Shown here piece after piece: positions 13,478 through 23,780 of a stretch of DNA of 64,000 bases; position 1 is the stretch's first letter, and each line of letters starts with the position of its first letter. The notes below the pieces were generated by a model. It did not search any database, was not told where the DNA came from, and saw only the letters and a list, made by a program, of their open reading frames with translations. Made by a program: the position numbers and the translations under genes. The DNA lies in NCBI GenBank assembly GCA_014607495.2, contig CP053161.1, forward strand, positions 8,317,115 through 8,381,114. The letters are read 5' to 3'. The stretch is from Carposina sasakii. Taxonomy: Eukaryota > Arthropoda > Insecta > Lepidoptera > Carposinidae.

Positions 13478-13517
13478 TACATACATATAATCACGCCTTT
13501 AACCCTTACGGGGTAGA
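13478..13517 (-). repeat. retroelement 3' tail fragment
   Basis: ATACATACATATAATCACGCC followed by AACCCTTACGGGGTAGA is the reverse complement of the tails at 21901 and 50826 (TACCCCGTAAGGG...AAGGCGTGAT). In Lepidoptera such strings sit at 3' ends of LINE or SINE copies. Assignment to one family is uncertain. Confidence 0.5.
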
Positions 13518-13711
13518 TCATTATATGTTTTAGCCAATTAATACAACTACATAATGACGGCAGATAGAGTTAAGAGGAAGAGAAATGCTTCATCCCCAAA
13601 TAAATATCATTCGTATTACCACTTTGATCTTATGAAACAGTGATTTCGAAATTGTATAATGAGAAGATGGAGGTTTTACGTTTATTGGCCAATTGTATTG
13701 AGACTTAATTG

Positions 13712-13865
13712 GGTCAATTCCGACAGTCACACTTAAACCTAAACCTAATCTTAGTCAGGCCTATCTCTCTTCGTTTTTAACATACGAGTAAATGGCTGAG
13801 AGAGAAAAGGACAAGTAGGACTAATTTTTTACGTTTAGGTTTAAGTGTGACTGCCGGAATCGACC
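13712..13865. repeat. fold-back MITE
   Basis: The ends are inverted repeats of about 32 bp: GGTCAATTCCGACAGTCAC on the left and its near-complement GTGACTGCCGGAATCGACC on the right, both followed inward by TTAAACCTAAAC or its complement. The element is 154 bp and non-coding. Confidence 0.75.
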
Positions 13866-14833
13866 ATAATATCTTCTTTTATTGAACATAGTCGTAATTA
13901 TTATGTATATCTCTTTGCCCCCATTACAGTACGAGTACTTAATAACATTCTTCTGAGCATGACAGAATTTATAACTACAATAATGTATTCATCGTGTAAT
14001 ACACAGTCCTATCGAATATTCCACGAGAACAGAGGAAAAGATTCATCACACGGGAAACTTTGTACAGGCCACGGCATGTTTTCTTGCTGTTATTTGCTCA
14101 AGACGTTTAAAAACTATTATATTACTATCGATTACTGTATTTTCGATCATTATTTAAGGTAGACCATATTTTATATAATTTATAGTTATTATAAGTTTAA
14201 CCCGCATTCTGCCAAACTACCTTTGTTGGGTATAACGGTGGCAGACACGCTAGCCATCAGTTGGTATGCAGAAATTAGAAGCAGATGCGTAATTGAAGCG
14301 AAAGGAAGGAAAACGTCTTTCTTATATGTTTCTGTATTTGTTTTGTATTCTTTCTTGGTATTTTATTTACCACTAGGATTTTCATTTCTAACTCCCATTT
14401 CCTTTATCTCCAATGCAATATTTACCTACTTAATTTCCTGCCAAACAGACCATTAGGTAAATTAATATTCTAAACAGGCCACTATGTGGTAATCTAAGCA
14501 CAGATAGCACCTATAAATTACATAATACTGCAGTAATCTGAGATGCCATAACCTATTATACTAAACGGGCCACTTAATATGCTGTAAACTGTACGATGGT
14601 TAACTAAACTTCCGATTGGCGGTTTACTTCACGTATTGCGATCATGATAGTCGATCGTGACCCTCCTTTCGTGCATTCACTATGCACTCTTATGAACCAG
14701 TACATTACATATAGTGTCTTGTATCCTGTAATTTACATAGGACTTCTTGTATGTTAATGTTTGAAACTAAGGGATATGGCAGTAGAGGTACCAACTAGCC
14801 TTTACTATGCTGGCTATATTTGCGCACACACTT
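13866..14833. other. non-coding stretch
   Basis: AT-rich sequence with short frames only. A 77-codon frame at 14223-14456 is rich in hydrophobic residues but has no recognisable family or coding context, and I do not call it a gene. Confidence 0.3.
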
Positions 14834-15522
14834 GTGCACGAGGGTTATTCGTCATCTCGCTCGATAAAAACTCGCCCGATTGGGCGACTTGGCACCTTTT
14901 GAACTTAAATATGTGGGGGTGGAGAAAAGGGAAGCGCTTCCGGCCCCACCGGGCCACTATTGCCACGTTGTATGGCAATGCTAATTTTGTGCGCAAAAAA
15001 GAGAGCAGCATTCTGGTCACGGGAGCTTTCGCGTAATTTACTTGAAATTTCCCGGTAGAGGCGATGAGCGTCTGGTCACCACGGTCCCAGTGTCTCGACG
15101 CCAAACGGCACAAACATGTAGTCTCCTGGGAGCCCTGCATATCTGCGGCGCTTGGCGTTTTCGGCTGAACATGCGGCAGCACTGGCCTTAACTGATGTTC
15201 CGCCGACGTGGGACGCAGCAAGTGTGTCAACACAAGTATATAAATCAATCACTGTTCCCAGTGTAATATATATTTTTGAGATATTGATTTGTGAAATTTA
15301 TATCTAAAATTATGATATGATAACATATTGTTTTATTATAAAGTCCAAACAAAAAATTTTAAACGTTTTTAAAAATAAATTGTTGTAGTTAACTGTACAA
15401 AGTTACCTCACAGTTTTATGGTCGGGCGAGCTGACGACAGAAATATTATTTAAATTCGAAAGGTGCCAAGTCGCCCGATCGGGCGAGTTTTTGTCGGGTG
15501 AGATGACGAAAAATTCGTGCAC
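14834..15522. mobile_element. inverted-repeat element carrying a LINE fragment
   Basis: Both ends share an inverted repeat of about 75 bp. The left arm reads GTGCACGAGGGTTATTCGTC, then CTCGCCCGAT and CGACTTGGCACCTTT; the right arm is its complement and ends ATTCGTGCAC. Just inside the right arm a shorter echo of the tip appears (GGTCGGGCGAGCTGACGAC). The interior holds a minus-strand reverse-transcriptase fragment next to the left arm and about 215 bp of AT-rich DNA next to the right arm. This looks like a non-autonomous DNA element that captured, or was invaded by, a LINE end. No clear target duplication was found. Confidence 0.65.
14905..15231 (-). pseudogene. LINE reverse transcriptase C-terminal fragment
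   Basis: One minus-strand frame gives a protein strip of about 108 codons with the hallmarks of the C-terminal part of non-LTR retrotransposon ORF2 proteins: a 'VDTLAASH' start, 'AENAKRRRYAGL', 'FVPFGVETLGPW', 'PDAHRLYREIS' and 'HKISIAIQRGN'. The last motif normally ends such proteins shortly before the stop, and here a TAA follows after about 20 more residues. A TGA at 15076-15078 replaces the Gly normally found after 'GPW', so this copy is dead. No catalytic reverse-transcriptase core is present. The fragment sits against the left arm of the surrounding inverted-repeat element. Clade not determined. Confidence 0.75.
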
Positions 15523-15667
15523 GATAATATTTCCTGCGTACCTGGCCAATCTCCGTAGAGATCCTTGGCCGAAATACGGTCATCACCATCTGCATCCTAT
15601 CCTATATGTTGTCAATCTTTTTAAAATAAAAAGACTTTCTAAAGACTAAGTTTTCCGTCAGATTTAA

Positions 15668-16169
15668 CAGAAAGGTATTATATTAGATATAGAGAGGGAG
15701 CGTAGATCGCTGTCTACCCGATGTATAGGTAATATGTTGGCGCGTAGGTTTGCATGATGTACTGTGCCTGCGAAAATCACTTTATTCAAAGCACACTGCC
15801 AATCCTTCCACACCTGCAGCCTGTGGGCTGGCTTTACACAGCGGACATACAGCGACCTACGTATCCAGTATAACAATGCATTTAGGGTGTTGTTGGGATT
15901 GCCATGAAGATGTAGTGCATCAGGGATGTTTGCAGAAGCACAAACTAATGGTTTTGCGGCTATCATGAGAAAACGTTGCGCTTCTGCCTTGACCCGTCTC
16001 CGTGACAGTACCAACGGCATTTTCAATGTCTTTGTTGATAGGCGGGACTCTCCACTTTTTCGAAAATGGATGCAGCTCCACACTAGCACATAGTTTTTGG
16101 ATATTTTAATTTTATAATTTATATTTTGTTATGGCATGTATAGTTCTGAAATAAAATTTATTATTATTC
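15668..16169 (+). pseudogene. jockey/CR1-like LINE: reverse transcriptase C-terminus and 3' end
   Basis: A single reading frame can be followed from about 15668 to the TAG at 16091-16093. Its translation contains 'DIEREERRSLSTRC', 'GNMLARRFA', 'LFKAHCQSFHTCSLWAGF', 'LRIQYNNAFRVLLGLP' and 'MRKRCASALTRLRDS', which resemble the post-catalytic C-terminal region of jockey/CR1-type LINE reverse transcriptases. Two TGA codons (15755 and 15905) interrupt the frame, but there is no frameshift, so the copy is fairly young. After the stop come about 55 bp of AT-rich UTR, an AATAAA at 16150 and a TTATTATTATT tail, a typical LINE 3' end. The copy is strongly 5'-truncated. The assignment to LINEs is firm; the exact clade is inferred. 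Confidence 0.82.
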
Positions 16170-16189
16170 TCTGTTTAAATTCTCGGGAC

Positions 16190-16857
16190 TACAGAGTCCC
16201 GGTCCTTTGAGACGCGTGCATCGGGTCGTGGCCAAGATGTAGAGGCCCTTTTAGAGAACTTTAATATGGTGTGGGATCACATGGCGGATACCATCGCCGA
16301 CCGCACAATATAATACACCCGGCGATGGTCCCCGCCATGTGCGAGACTATTGGAGTGCAGAGCTATGTCATGCGATGGAAAACAAGGTCGTGGGCTATAG
16401 GGCTGAATTTTGGGTGGGGTTGGATAATTGGGCTATTTAAGGAGACTAACGGACGCCTGCCATTACAACCAAGTCTCATAATTGTTTTGTGGTAGGCGGT
16501 GACTCGCCGACTCATTTCATGGGACCCTGAAACGGCCGCACGCACGGAGCGACAAAGGGGGCAACATTTGGTGAGCGGCTAGGGTGGAGGGGTGCCCCTG
16601 GACTTTAAACCGAAGCCAACTTGCCACTTACTGACGGGCACATCCACCCTCGAGCTGTCATAGCTCTCGCGACTCCACTCTGCCCGGCCGGCGAAGGCAA
16701 GGCAGAGGTGGGGGAACTGTTTCTCGTCAGACCTCACTCCGGCGCCGGAGATGAGGAACAGGGTCTTCCCCCACGAGCACTTCAGGTCCGTGGGAACGCT
16801 ACCTCCCAACAGCTCGCAACATGCTGCCCTGCAGGCTTATTATTATTATATGTTTGT
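16190..16857. repeat. GC-rich block, probably degraded retroelement
   Basis: About 670 bp clearly richer in G+C than the surroundings, ending in a TTATTATTATTATA run like a LINE 3' tail on the plus strand. It starts immediately after another LINE tail. Inside is a hairpin (16279-16298 against 16321-16341, CACATGGCGG...CCATCGCC, 22-nt loop). Frames on both strands up to 94 codons show no motif I recognise. A retroelement 3' region is the best guess. Confidence 0.4.
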
Positions 16858-18499
16858 TTATATACTTCAATGGAATTGATAAAGTTAAATTCTAAATATT
16901 CATAGATCAAACAGGTAATGGAGATGTTTTTTGTTTTCTTCTCATTCAAAAACGGTACGTAGTAATATATCTAAAAGGGGTAATAATAGATTCCAAGGTT
17001 TATCTCCACGGACCCATCTCTAGCTTGATAAATAGATTTTTTTAACAGTTTTGAATAAATCGTCTTTCTATACAGGAGGCCGTGTTTCCATTGTGATGTT
17101 ATAAAAATGGGCCCTATTTATTTGTGAAACATGACAGATAATTCAAGACGGCTACCGATAGAGATGTCTTTGTGTAGAAGAAAGCTTGTTCGGTTTGTAG
17201 AATATAATACACTGGGGCATTGTGGTTCGTGTTTTGGTTATGAAAATTATTATTATGACAAATTGTGAGGTCGAACATAATCCTTTCGTTGTAAGACATC
17301 TGCGAGGCTTAGAATCTGTCGACTCAACGTCGGGGTTCTGGGAACAGTGATTGATTTATATTTGTGTTGTGATTTGCAAAATGCTTTATGAAATTTTTAC
17401 AAATGTTTGTTCCTTACAGTATATAACTACGTCTGCAATTTAACCATCAATTACATTTCTTCAAATATATCCTACAATAACAATCGAGACAGAACAAAGT
17501 GTATTCGATAACAATGTACGTAGTTAATAAAATTCCTTTGCCATTGCGACACAAGTAAGTTAGAGACAAATAAAAGTCAAACTTGGCAGACGTAACGCGA
17601 ATGATTTCCGTTTACAATGCTAGATGTTCCGGTTACAATAAAAATTGCATCGTGCAGGCGCGCTGCGAGCTCGTTCCGATACCCCCGGGACGTCGGCAAA
17701 CGTACGCAATAACGCTCAATTTTACTGAAAACAACCATAACTCAAAGCCCTGCACTCCGTCGTCTATGTTCCTTTCTTCCGGGCAATTTCTATTACCATA
17801 TAGACGCGCTACTTTTCAATTCTTTTCCATTAAACTTGGTGCATCGCCGTGCGTTCCGCCCGTCGACTATACTGAAAACACATTTATAAAATGCTCTTTA
17901 CTCGACCGATGCGGTCCCATGCGACTGACATTCTATTGAGAATTTGAAAGTATATTTTCGAATAAAAGTGCCTCGGGTCAATGAAAGTTTCATATCGTCT
18001 ATAAAATTGCTGGTTCTTCTTTTACAAATATGGATGTTACTGCCTTTGGATCGACTTTTTTCTTTGTTCTTCTTAGACTAGTATACTCAAAATGGAGACT
18101 ACCAATATTTTTCGTATATATTTCTTTATATTTTAGGCCGTTTGTATTACCTACAATATCAGCGTGAACCATATTTACCTTAAAATTATCCAAAATTACT
18201 ATAAATTGTAATAAGGACAACCCCACTTACCTTTGTATCTTTTTCTTTATTTTTACATGGACTTAACATTTAATTTACCAAATAAACATAAACAAGTATA
18301 AAAACAGCAAAGTATGTCATTTACCTGTGTGAGAGCGCCATCGTTCCCACTGATTATTTGTAAACAGAGCGCCTCTACCCGGCGCATGTACAAATATTTG
18401 CGGAGAGAGCATAAGAGGGCACTTAGCAATATGTCATTGTCGTGTTCGCTGGACGAAGGGTCGAAATGATTTGACTGGGTAAAATTATTTAAAATATAA
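16858..18499. other. non-coding stretch
   Basis: No gene is supported. A 118-codon plus-strand frame at 17583-17939 lies in a slightly GC-richer patch. It starts at a TTG-type codon, has no recognisable domain and no visible splice or promoter context, so it is treated as chance. Confidence 0.3.
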
Positions 18500-18735
18500 A
18501 TAATAAATAGTCACACACTACACAACACATTAACCTAGTCCCACATTAAGATCCCTAAGGTCTTGTGTCGTGTGTACTAAGCAACGGTATATAAATACAA
18601 AGATAAGTATAGAAACATCCATGACTCGAAACAAACGTCAATATTCATCATATAAATATTTGCACCTACCGGCATTCGAACTCAGGACCTATGGCGTCGC
18701 AAGCAGAGTCACTACCTACTAGACAATCGGCCGTC
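18500..18735 (-). mobile_element. tRNA-derived SINE, full copy
   Basis: On the minus strand the element begins with a tRNA-like head (GACGGCCGATTGTCTAGTAG, then the B-box-like GAGTTCGAATGCC). It continues through a body containing GTTTCGAGTCATGGATGTTT, CGTTGCTTAGTACACACGAC and GATCTTAATGTGGGACTAGG, and ends in TGTGTGACTATTTATTATTT. Head and body match the copies at 41.6-42.1 kb. The head keeps RNA polymerase III A- and B-box-like blocks but has mutations, so it is a SINE and not a tRNA gene. Confidence 0.75.
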
Positions 18736-21230
18736 TATCAGAAATACTATCAGATCAGAACCTTTCATCTTTTGCTACCCTTATCTTAGTTTGGGCATTA
18801 TGCTTTCATTCGAACTGAATTACTCAAGATTTGGCATTTTTCTCAATGACCGCGACCGCACACGTTCGTGAGATTAACTCTCCTTCGGAATACCAATTTT
18901 ATAACTATTTTTTAATCTGCACTGTTTCCCCTATAAAATGTAAGGTGATAAAAAATGTTAAACTAGTTCTATAGTATCCCGTTATTACCGGTAACACCCG
19001 CTAAGCTGATTGTAGGCACTTTATAAATGTCCCCAAACTGATCAATATTCATGTCTAGATTATGTGCGTATAATTGCCATTTATAAATTTAAAAGCTTCG
19101 ATGACATCTTAATTGCTAGAGTAATAAATCACTTTTAAGTATGTATAAAATGTTCAGCTTTTGATCGTAAGGATACTTATATTAACAACCAGATTATGCT
19201 TGTTGAGTATTCTTAGGATGAGACTGCTATTTGGCGAACATCGTTAACTTTATTTATTTACTTTCGAAGAATTCGGAATCTTTCCCTTATTTTATCATCT
19301 TTAACATACCTAACCTGAACATACCTAACCTAGGAACCCTATCGTGACATGGGTCATGTCTATCCAAATATTAACACGCACCCAGACGTTAGTAAACAAT
19401 TTGTCACTTATTTGTGAACAGCAGCCTCTGGCTATATGTCGTGGCACCACCTTAATATAAAACAACCAAACTAGCGTAAAAGCTGAAAAAAAAATTACCT
19501 AATTCTATGTACCTATGTTTATTATCTATTTTACTTGATTATCAGCTTTTGTTATGCCAAATTCTTGTTAATAAATATTTATACCTATATTAAAAAAGCG
19601 GTGACCACAGTGATGTTGGTTCTCATTGCTGTCTTTCATGTTTTGCAAAATAAATTAAGTTTCCTTGTCGCGTACCACGTTATGTTACATAAAATGTTCT
19701 CTATAGTCTCTCTACTTATATGTTGAGGGGACAGTATAAGCTAGTCCTTACTCTGTGAGTAAGATAAATTAGTAATAGACCACAGTAATTGACAAACAAG
19801 AATGCTAAAAATCCTCATCACGTTTCCCGTATAAAAGCTAGGACGAGACAAGTTCTGTTGTTATGAGAAAATGTGTATTTTCTTTATTCAGTGTTACTTA
19901 CAATATATAGTTTTTTAAACATAATATGCTGTACTCATTATTTATAAATATATTCCCCACTATTCTGTTACTCATACATATGTCCAACTTATTTGTATCA
20001 ATTGATTTGACTTCCATTTATTTTTTTTTAAAACTTCAGCTTCAAAATCCATCAATATAAGAACCAATCTACTAATATTTACCTATGTATTCACTTCCTC
20101 CACAGAGCATTTTATTAAAATTGTTATTATTAGTCCAGGTTTTATTAGTCCAATAAACATCAGGGCGCTCGCATAGACGGATATAATAAGCCCTTGTCTG
20201 AAACAACCTAGCAACAGGTAAACTTCCTAAAGCTATCAGGGCAGCCATTTCACCTAATGCATAGTAACTGGTAGCAAACGATTGTTAAAACTTTACTAAG
20301 CGTATAACCTCTTGTGTAGCTTTTAATTTAGCTCGCGCATTAACGGCGGTCGTAAATCCGAAACTGTTTGTTGTGTAGGATCATAATCAAGAATAATTTT
20401 CTATGTAATTACGTTTTTACACTGGCTCCGAGCCGGCAGCTACCGCGTTGGATCATGTTGAAAATTTCATAAGTATGTGTAAACGAAGTAGATACCGTAA
20501 CGAGTTGCTCAGTATGCACGGTAAAGGTGCATTTAAACGAATGTTTTGTAAAGTATAATGCGTACACTTCTTATTTAGAAAAATATGTAAGTAGAGTACA
20601 GATAAATATACAGATATTGGTGCTTTGCAGTTTGCCGTATAGACAGAACTGCATAATTACGAAGGAGGATCCTTACTGCCATGTTTAACATTGCGGCTCC
20701 AGATGTTAATGACAAATTGCTTCCTTATCGCCAGATGGAAAACCCCTTAATTCCTCAGACGAATCTTACGACATACACGAAAGGAGGTGCATATTATGTA
20801 TTCTAGTAAAACTCCGCATAAGCACAGGCTAGGTTAATAAAAAAATATTTTATATGAAATACCTGTATACGACGTTAAAACATTATACCTACCTACCTAT
20901 TCAATAAAGTCTTAATTAGATTTTAATATCACCAATATCGTTGCATTTTCCTCATATAAATTTTAATTAGGAATCCAAAAATGTCCGAACTTAAGCCTCA
21001 AGATCTTATATTGAAATTGGACTATGTACTCAATAAATTATGTTACACGTGTATGTGTGACACGTGTAGACGCATCTTTAGTCCGATAGAAACAAAACCA
21101 AAACTTCGAGTAAAGTAATTTATCAGACATTAGATAGATTCATGTGAAGAAATTTCTCGGTTCTGTACTGTGTGTGTTGTTGATCCATAACTATTTAATT
21201 ACAAATAAATTATCTCGAATAATATATGAA
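18736..21230. other. non-coding stretch
   Basis: AT-rich, no gene supported. It contains a 41-codon plus-strand frame (20681-20806) that starts with a real ATG, is preceded by GAAGGAGGATCC and ends in TAG. It has no similarity I recognise. Confidence 0.3.
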
Positions 21231-21320
21231 TTATAAAATTATTAATAAAGAAATGGAAAAAAATTCCTCACCCGGATGGGAATCGAACCACGACCTCTTC
21301 ATTCCGTGCCAGCGCTCTTA
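21231..21320 (-). repeat. tRNA-derived SINE fragment (second family)
   Basis: Shares TTATAAAATTATTAATAAAG, the CACCCGGATGGGAATCGAACC block and CCGTGCCAGCG with a longer copy at 48594-48712. On the minus strand the block is a B-box-like GGTTCGATTCCCA string. Part of the tRNA-like head is eroded here. Confidence 0.6.
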
Positions 21321-21423
21321 CAAATCAATTATATTGAATTATCAAATATATGAATGTTTGAAAACGAATCCTCCTATTACCACTTGAGAAAGTTTATATT
21401 CTGACATAAAGAGCTCTTATATA

Positions 21424-21603
21424 AGGTCTATCCAAAATTAGCGATTTATAGGTAGGTAAAAAGAAACAACTTTCACTATGGGACCAACTCCGAAATATTG
21501 AAAAAAAAAAAACTGCTGTTTCGTACATTTCAGTTCAGTGATTAGTCGAGATTTTTTTTCAATATTTTGTAATAAAAGATAATCACTAATTTTGGATAGA
21601 CCT
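21424..21603. mobile_element. palindromic MITE flanked by TA
   Basis: The ends are inverted repeats of about 20 bp (AGGTCTATCCAAAATTAGCG and, reversed, AGGTCTATCCAAAATTAGTG), flanked on both sides by TA. Inside are CAACTTTCACTATGGGACC and A- and T-runs. Another, internally deleted copy lies at 47121-47242. The TA flank fits a Tc1/mariner-type non-autonomous element. Confidence 0.75.
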
Positions 21604-21607
21604 TATA

Positions 21608-21867
21608 CAGGGTGTAACAGAAAGGGTATGTTAAGTGAAAAGCTATGTAAATAGCCCACTATAGAGAACCTATTTCCAAAATTTGAGACTTTAAATCACA
21701 TTTTTATTTTTCAAGATTGTATGAACATTCTTGAGTTGTTTAGGAATTCATGATACTATCTGGAAAAATAAAAATGTGATTATGAGTGTGAAATTTTGGA
21801 AATAGGTTCTCTATAGTGGGCTATTTACATAGCTTTTCACTTAACATACCCTTTTTGTTACAACCTG
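21608..21867. mobile_element. palindromic MITE flanked by TA, 77-bp arms
   Basis: Near-perfect terminal inverted repeats of about 77 bp start with CAGGGTGTAACAGAAAGGG and contain AAGCTATGTAAATAGCCCAC and TAGAGAACCTATTTCC. The element is flanked by TA. It begins only 4 bp after the end of the preceding MITE. A lone end of the same family is at 51692-51726. Confidence 0.8.
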
Positions 21868-21900
21868 TATATATATATCCTCAAAATTGGTCAGAAATGG

Positions 21901-21965
21901 CACCATGTGGTTCTATCGGCCCTTGGTGCTCTGCATACCCCGTAAGGGTTAAGGCGTGATTAAGA
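21901..21965 (+). repeat. retroelement 3' tail fragment
   Basis: CCATGTGGTTCTATCGGCCC, TTGGTGCTCTGC, TACCCCGTAAGGG and AAGGCGTGAT are shared in order with 50826-50899. It is a Lepidoptera-type interspersed repeat, probably a LINE or SINE 3' end. Confidence 0.55.
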
Positions 21966-22742
21966 GCTCTTATAATACCTATAAATAGCTCAAACTAATA
22001 TAAAGTTCAGAAATTGATTACTATAAGTTAAATAAGATGGATAAGGAATTGCTTTTGAACCAAATTGAAAGAATAAAATAAAAAAAAAATTAATACAAAT
22101 ATTTCAATATATCAATGGATTATTTTATTTCCAAAATAGTTTCTATTAGTTAGTGATTGTTTATTGGGTACCTACCTACCTAACTCTAATTATCTTATTT
22201 GACATATTCTTTACACACATACTTTATGCACTTGGATAAATTAATTTTATACGCGTGGTGTGGGGGCAACGAGGCCATCGGACGTCTTATACGTCGGTTT
22301 ATGGCTCATTATAGAGAGGCATTTGACGGGGCAGCTTTACGGTGGTGTGAAATTTACGTCGAATTCCATACATAAGAATGAAGTCTCTCTGATTTTTATG
22401 GTACCAAATAAAATAGATGAAACAGCATTCTAGCTACAAAGATAGTAGCGCCCATGTCTGACGACTTCATGACTGGAACATAGTCATAGTTGCATTCACA
22501 TAGGGTTGGCAAATGGAGGAAGGAAAATGTTACTACGATTGCAAAAACTAGAATAGTAATAAGAATACTTAGGTATTTAATCCTAATAATTTTATTGTTT
22601 ATCGTTTTTAGAAAAAAAAAATTCTCTAGCAGTCACTGATGACTCCGAATCGTTTATTTTCGTTATATCTAAGAAATACACAAGCGAGATTCCTACGTCT
22701 TTGTAGTTTTGGCTGTGCGTTTTCCTTCACTACATATTATAA
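21966..22742. other. non-coding stretch
   Basis: AT-rich. The part near 22250-22350 is more GC-rich. No gene or repeat with defined ends was recognised. Confidence 0.3.
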
Positions 22743-22970
22743 AGCCTCGAGCACACCGGATGCGTACACGTAAGCGTAGACGTACACGTACCTCTGAGTT
22801 GTAATGTATGGAACTGTATATGACAGGACACATCGCTGGACGTCTACGCTTACGTCTACGCATACGCATCCGGTCTGGTCGTGCCTATACAGTTCCATAC
22901 ATTACAACTCAGAGGTCGTGTACGTCTACGCTTACGTGTACGCATACGCATCCGGTGTGCTCTAGGCTTA
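22743..22970. mobile_element. nested palindromic element with TACGYN repeats
   Basis: The outer arms pair over about 80 bp: AGCCTCGAGCACACCGGATG on the left and its near-complement CATCCGGTGTGCTCTAGGCT on the right. The arms contain alternating CGTA, CGTC and GCGTA hexamer-like units and the string CCTCTGAGTTGTAATG. The central loop holds a further, partial copy of the right arm ending in CATCCGG. Because of the TACGYN periodicity, plus-strand frames read as Arg-Leu/Arg-Ile strings, which is not evidence of a protein. It looks like a MITE-class DNA element. Confidence 0.75.
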
Positions 22971-22979
22971 AAACAAAAT

Positions 22980-23146
22980 CGCTTGCCGCTGTCTCTCCGT
23001 CTCTATGTATGCTTAGATCTTTCAAAATATGGAACGGATTTTGATGCGGTTTTTTTAAATTATTTAGAGTGATTCACGAGGAAGGTTTGTATGTATACCT
23101 ATAGTATCAGCACGGCACGCGTGCGAAGCCGGGGCAGGTCGCTAGT
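22980..23146 (+). mobile_element. Lep1-like Helitron 3' part
   Basis: The string GGAACGGATTTTGATGCGGT, a spacer and GCGTGCGAAGCCGGGGCAGG followed by TCGCTAGT resemble the 3' portion of Lep1-type non-autonomous Helitrons ending in CTAGT. The 5' end is unclear because it abuts the palindromic element. Confidence 0.55.
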
Positions 23147-23493
23147 TTCCTATAAATTTATACTATTCCTACCTACAGTTATTACAGATACGTTTCTAAA
23201 TAGGTAGGTATGAGATCTTAGGCTTGTAATAGTCCTAGAGGTTGGTTTGATTTTTTTTAAACTTCTTTAGTTTTATGGTACGCTCTGGCCACGTAACTTA
23301 TTTTTTGTGGCGATTGTGAGGACCCTTGGATGGAGGACATAAAATCGTGATTGCTAACGTTGGTAACCCTATAGGCCCTATACGAACCACGTAATGTACT
23401 ATTATCGTAAACTTCAGCATAGGAAAATATGCATTTATTCAATTAACATGAATAATTTATTTCATTTAACAGCGGCAATAGGCTATATCATCG
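23147..23493. other. non-coding stretch
   Basis: AT-rich spacer with TAGGTAGGTA strings. No gene or defined repeat is visible. Confidence 0.3.
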
Positions 23494-23780
23494 TCAGCCT
23501 ATTGCAGTCCACTGCTGGACGTAGGCCTCCCTCAGTGTACGCCACATGGCTCGATCTCCCGTTTTTGTCATCCAGTCACTACCAGCTGTCCTCTTTAAGT
23601 CATCGGTCCGTCTGGCCGGAGGGCGCCCAACGCTACGCTTCCCGAGGCGCGGTCTCAGATGTGGCCGGCCCACTGCCACTTCAGTCTGCTACATTTCGAG
23701 ACTATGTCTGTCACTTTGGTCTTCTGCCGGATAATCTTGTTTCGGACTTTGTCCATTCGCGAGATTCCGAGCATTGACCT
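23494..23780 (-). pseudogene. RTE-like LINE reverse transcriptase C-terminus
   Basis: Minus-strand translation from about 23774 gives 'MLGISRMDKVRNKIIRQKT', then 'LKWQWAGHI' and a TGA. After a small deletion with change of frame it continues with 'GKRSVGRPPARRTDDLKRTA' and 'DRAMWRTLREAYVQQWTAIG' and a proper TGA stop at 23494-23496. These motifs form the C-terminus of the endonuclease/reverse transcriptase proteins of RTE-like LINEs abundant in Lepidoptera. The nucleotide hallmark GCAGTCCACTGCTGGACG (plus strand) lies in the last codons. The catalytic reverse-transcriptase domain is absent, so this is a 5'-truncated dead copy. Downstream (lower coordinates) comes a GAT-rich tail. Confidence 0.85.

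Noticed and set aside
14761..15248. Frames of 91 and 144 codons on the two strands
   Set aside because: They are out-of-frame shadows of the LINE reverse-transcriptase fragment, whose real frame is interrupted by TGA.
15664..16089. 141-codon minus-strand frame
   Set aside because: It is antisense to the jockey/CR1-like reverse-transcriptase fragment, which has clear family motifs on the plus strand.
17583..17939. 118-codon frame as a hypothetical gene
   Set aside because: No ATG at its start, no recognisable domain, no promoter or splice context; length is within chance for a locally GC-richer patch.
20681..20806. 41-codon frame with a good ATG, possible small peptide gene
   Set aside because: No family, signal peptide or conservation evidence available; cannot be separated from chance.
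22808..23072. Arg/Leu/Ile-rich frames that could look like an arginine-rich peptide
   Set aside because: They are direct translations of the TACGYN palindromic element in two overlapping frames; no codon bias, start context or family.
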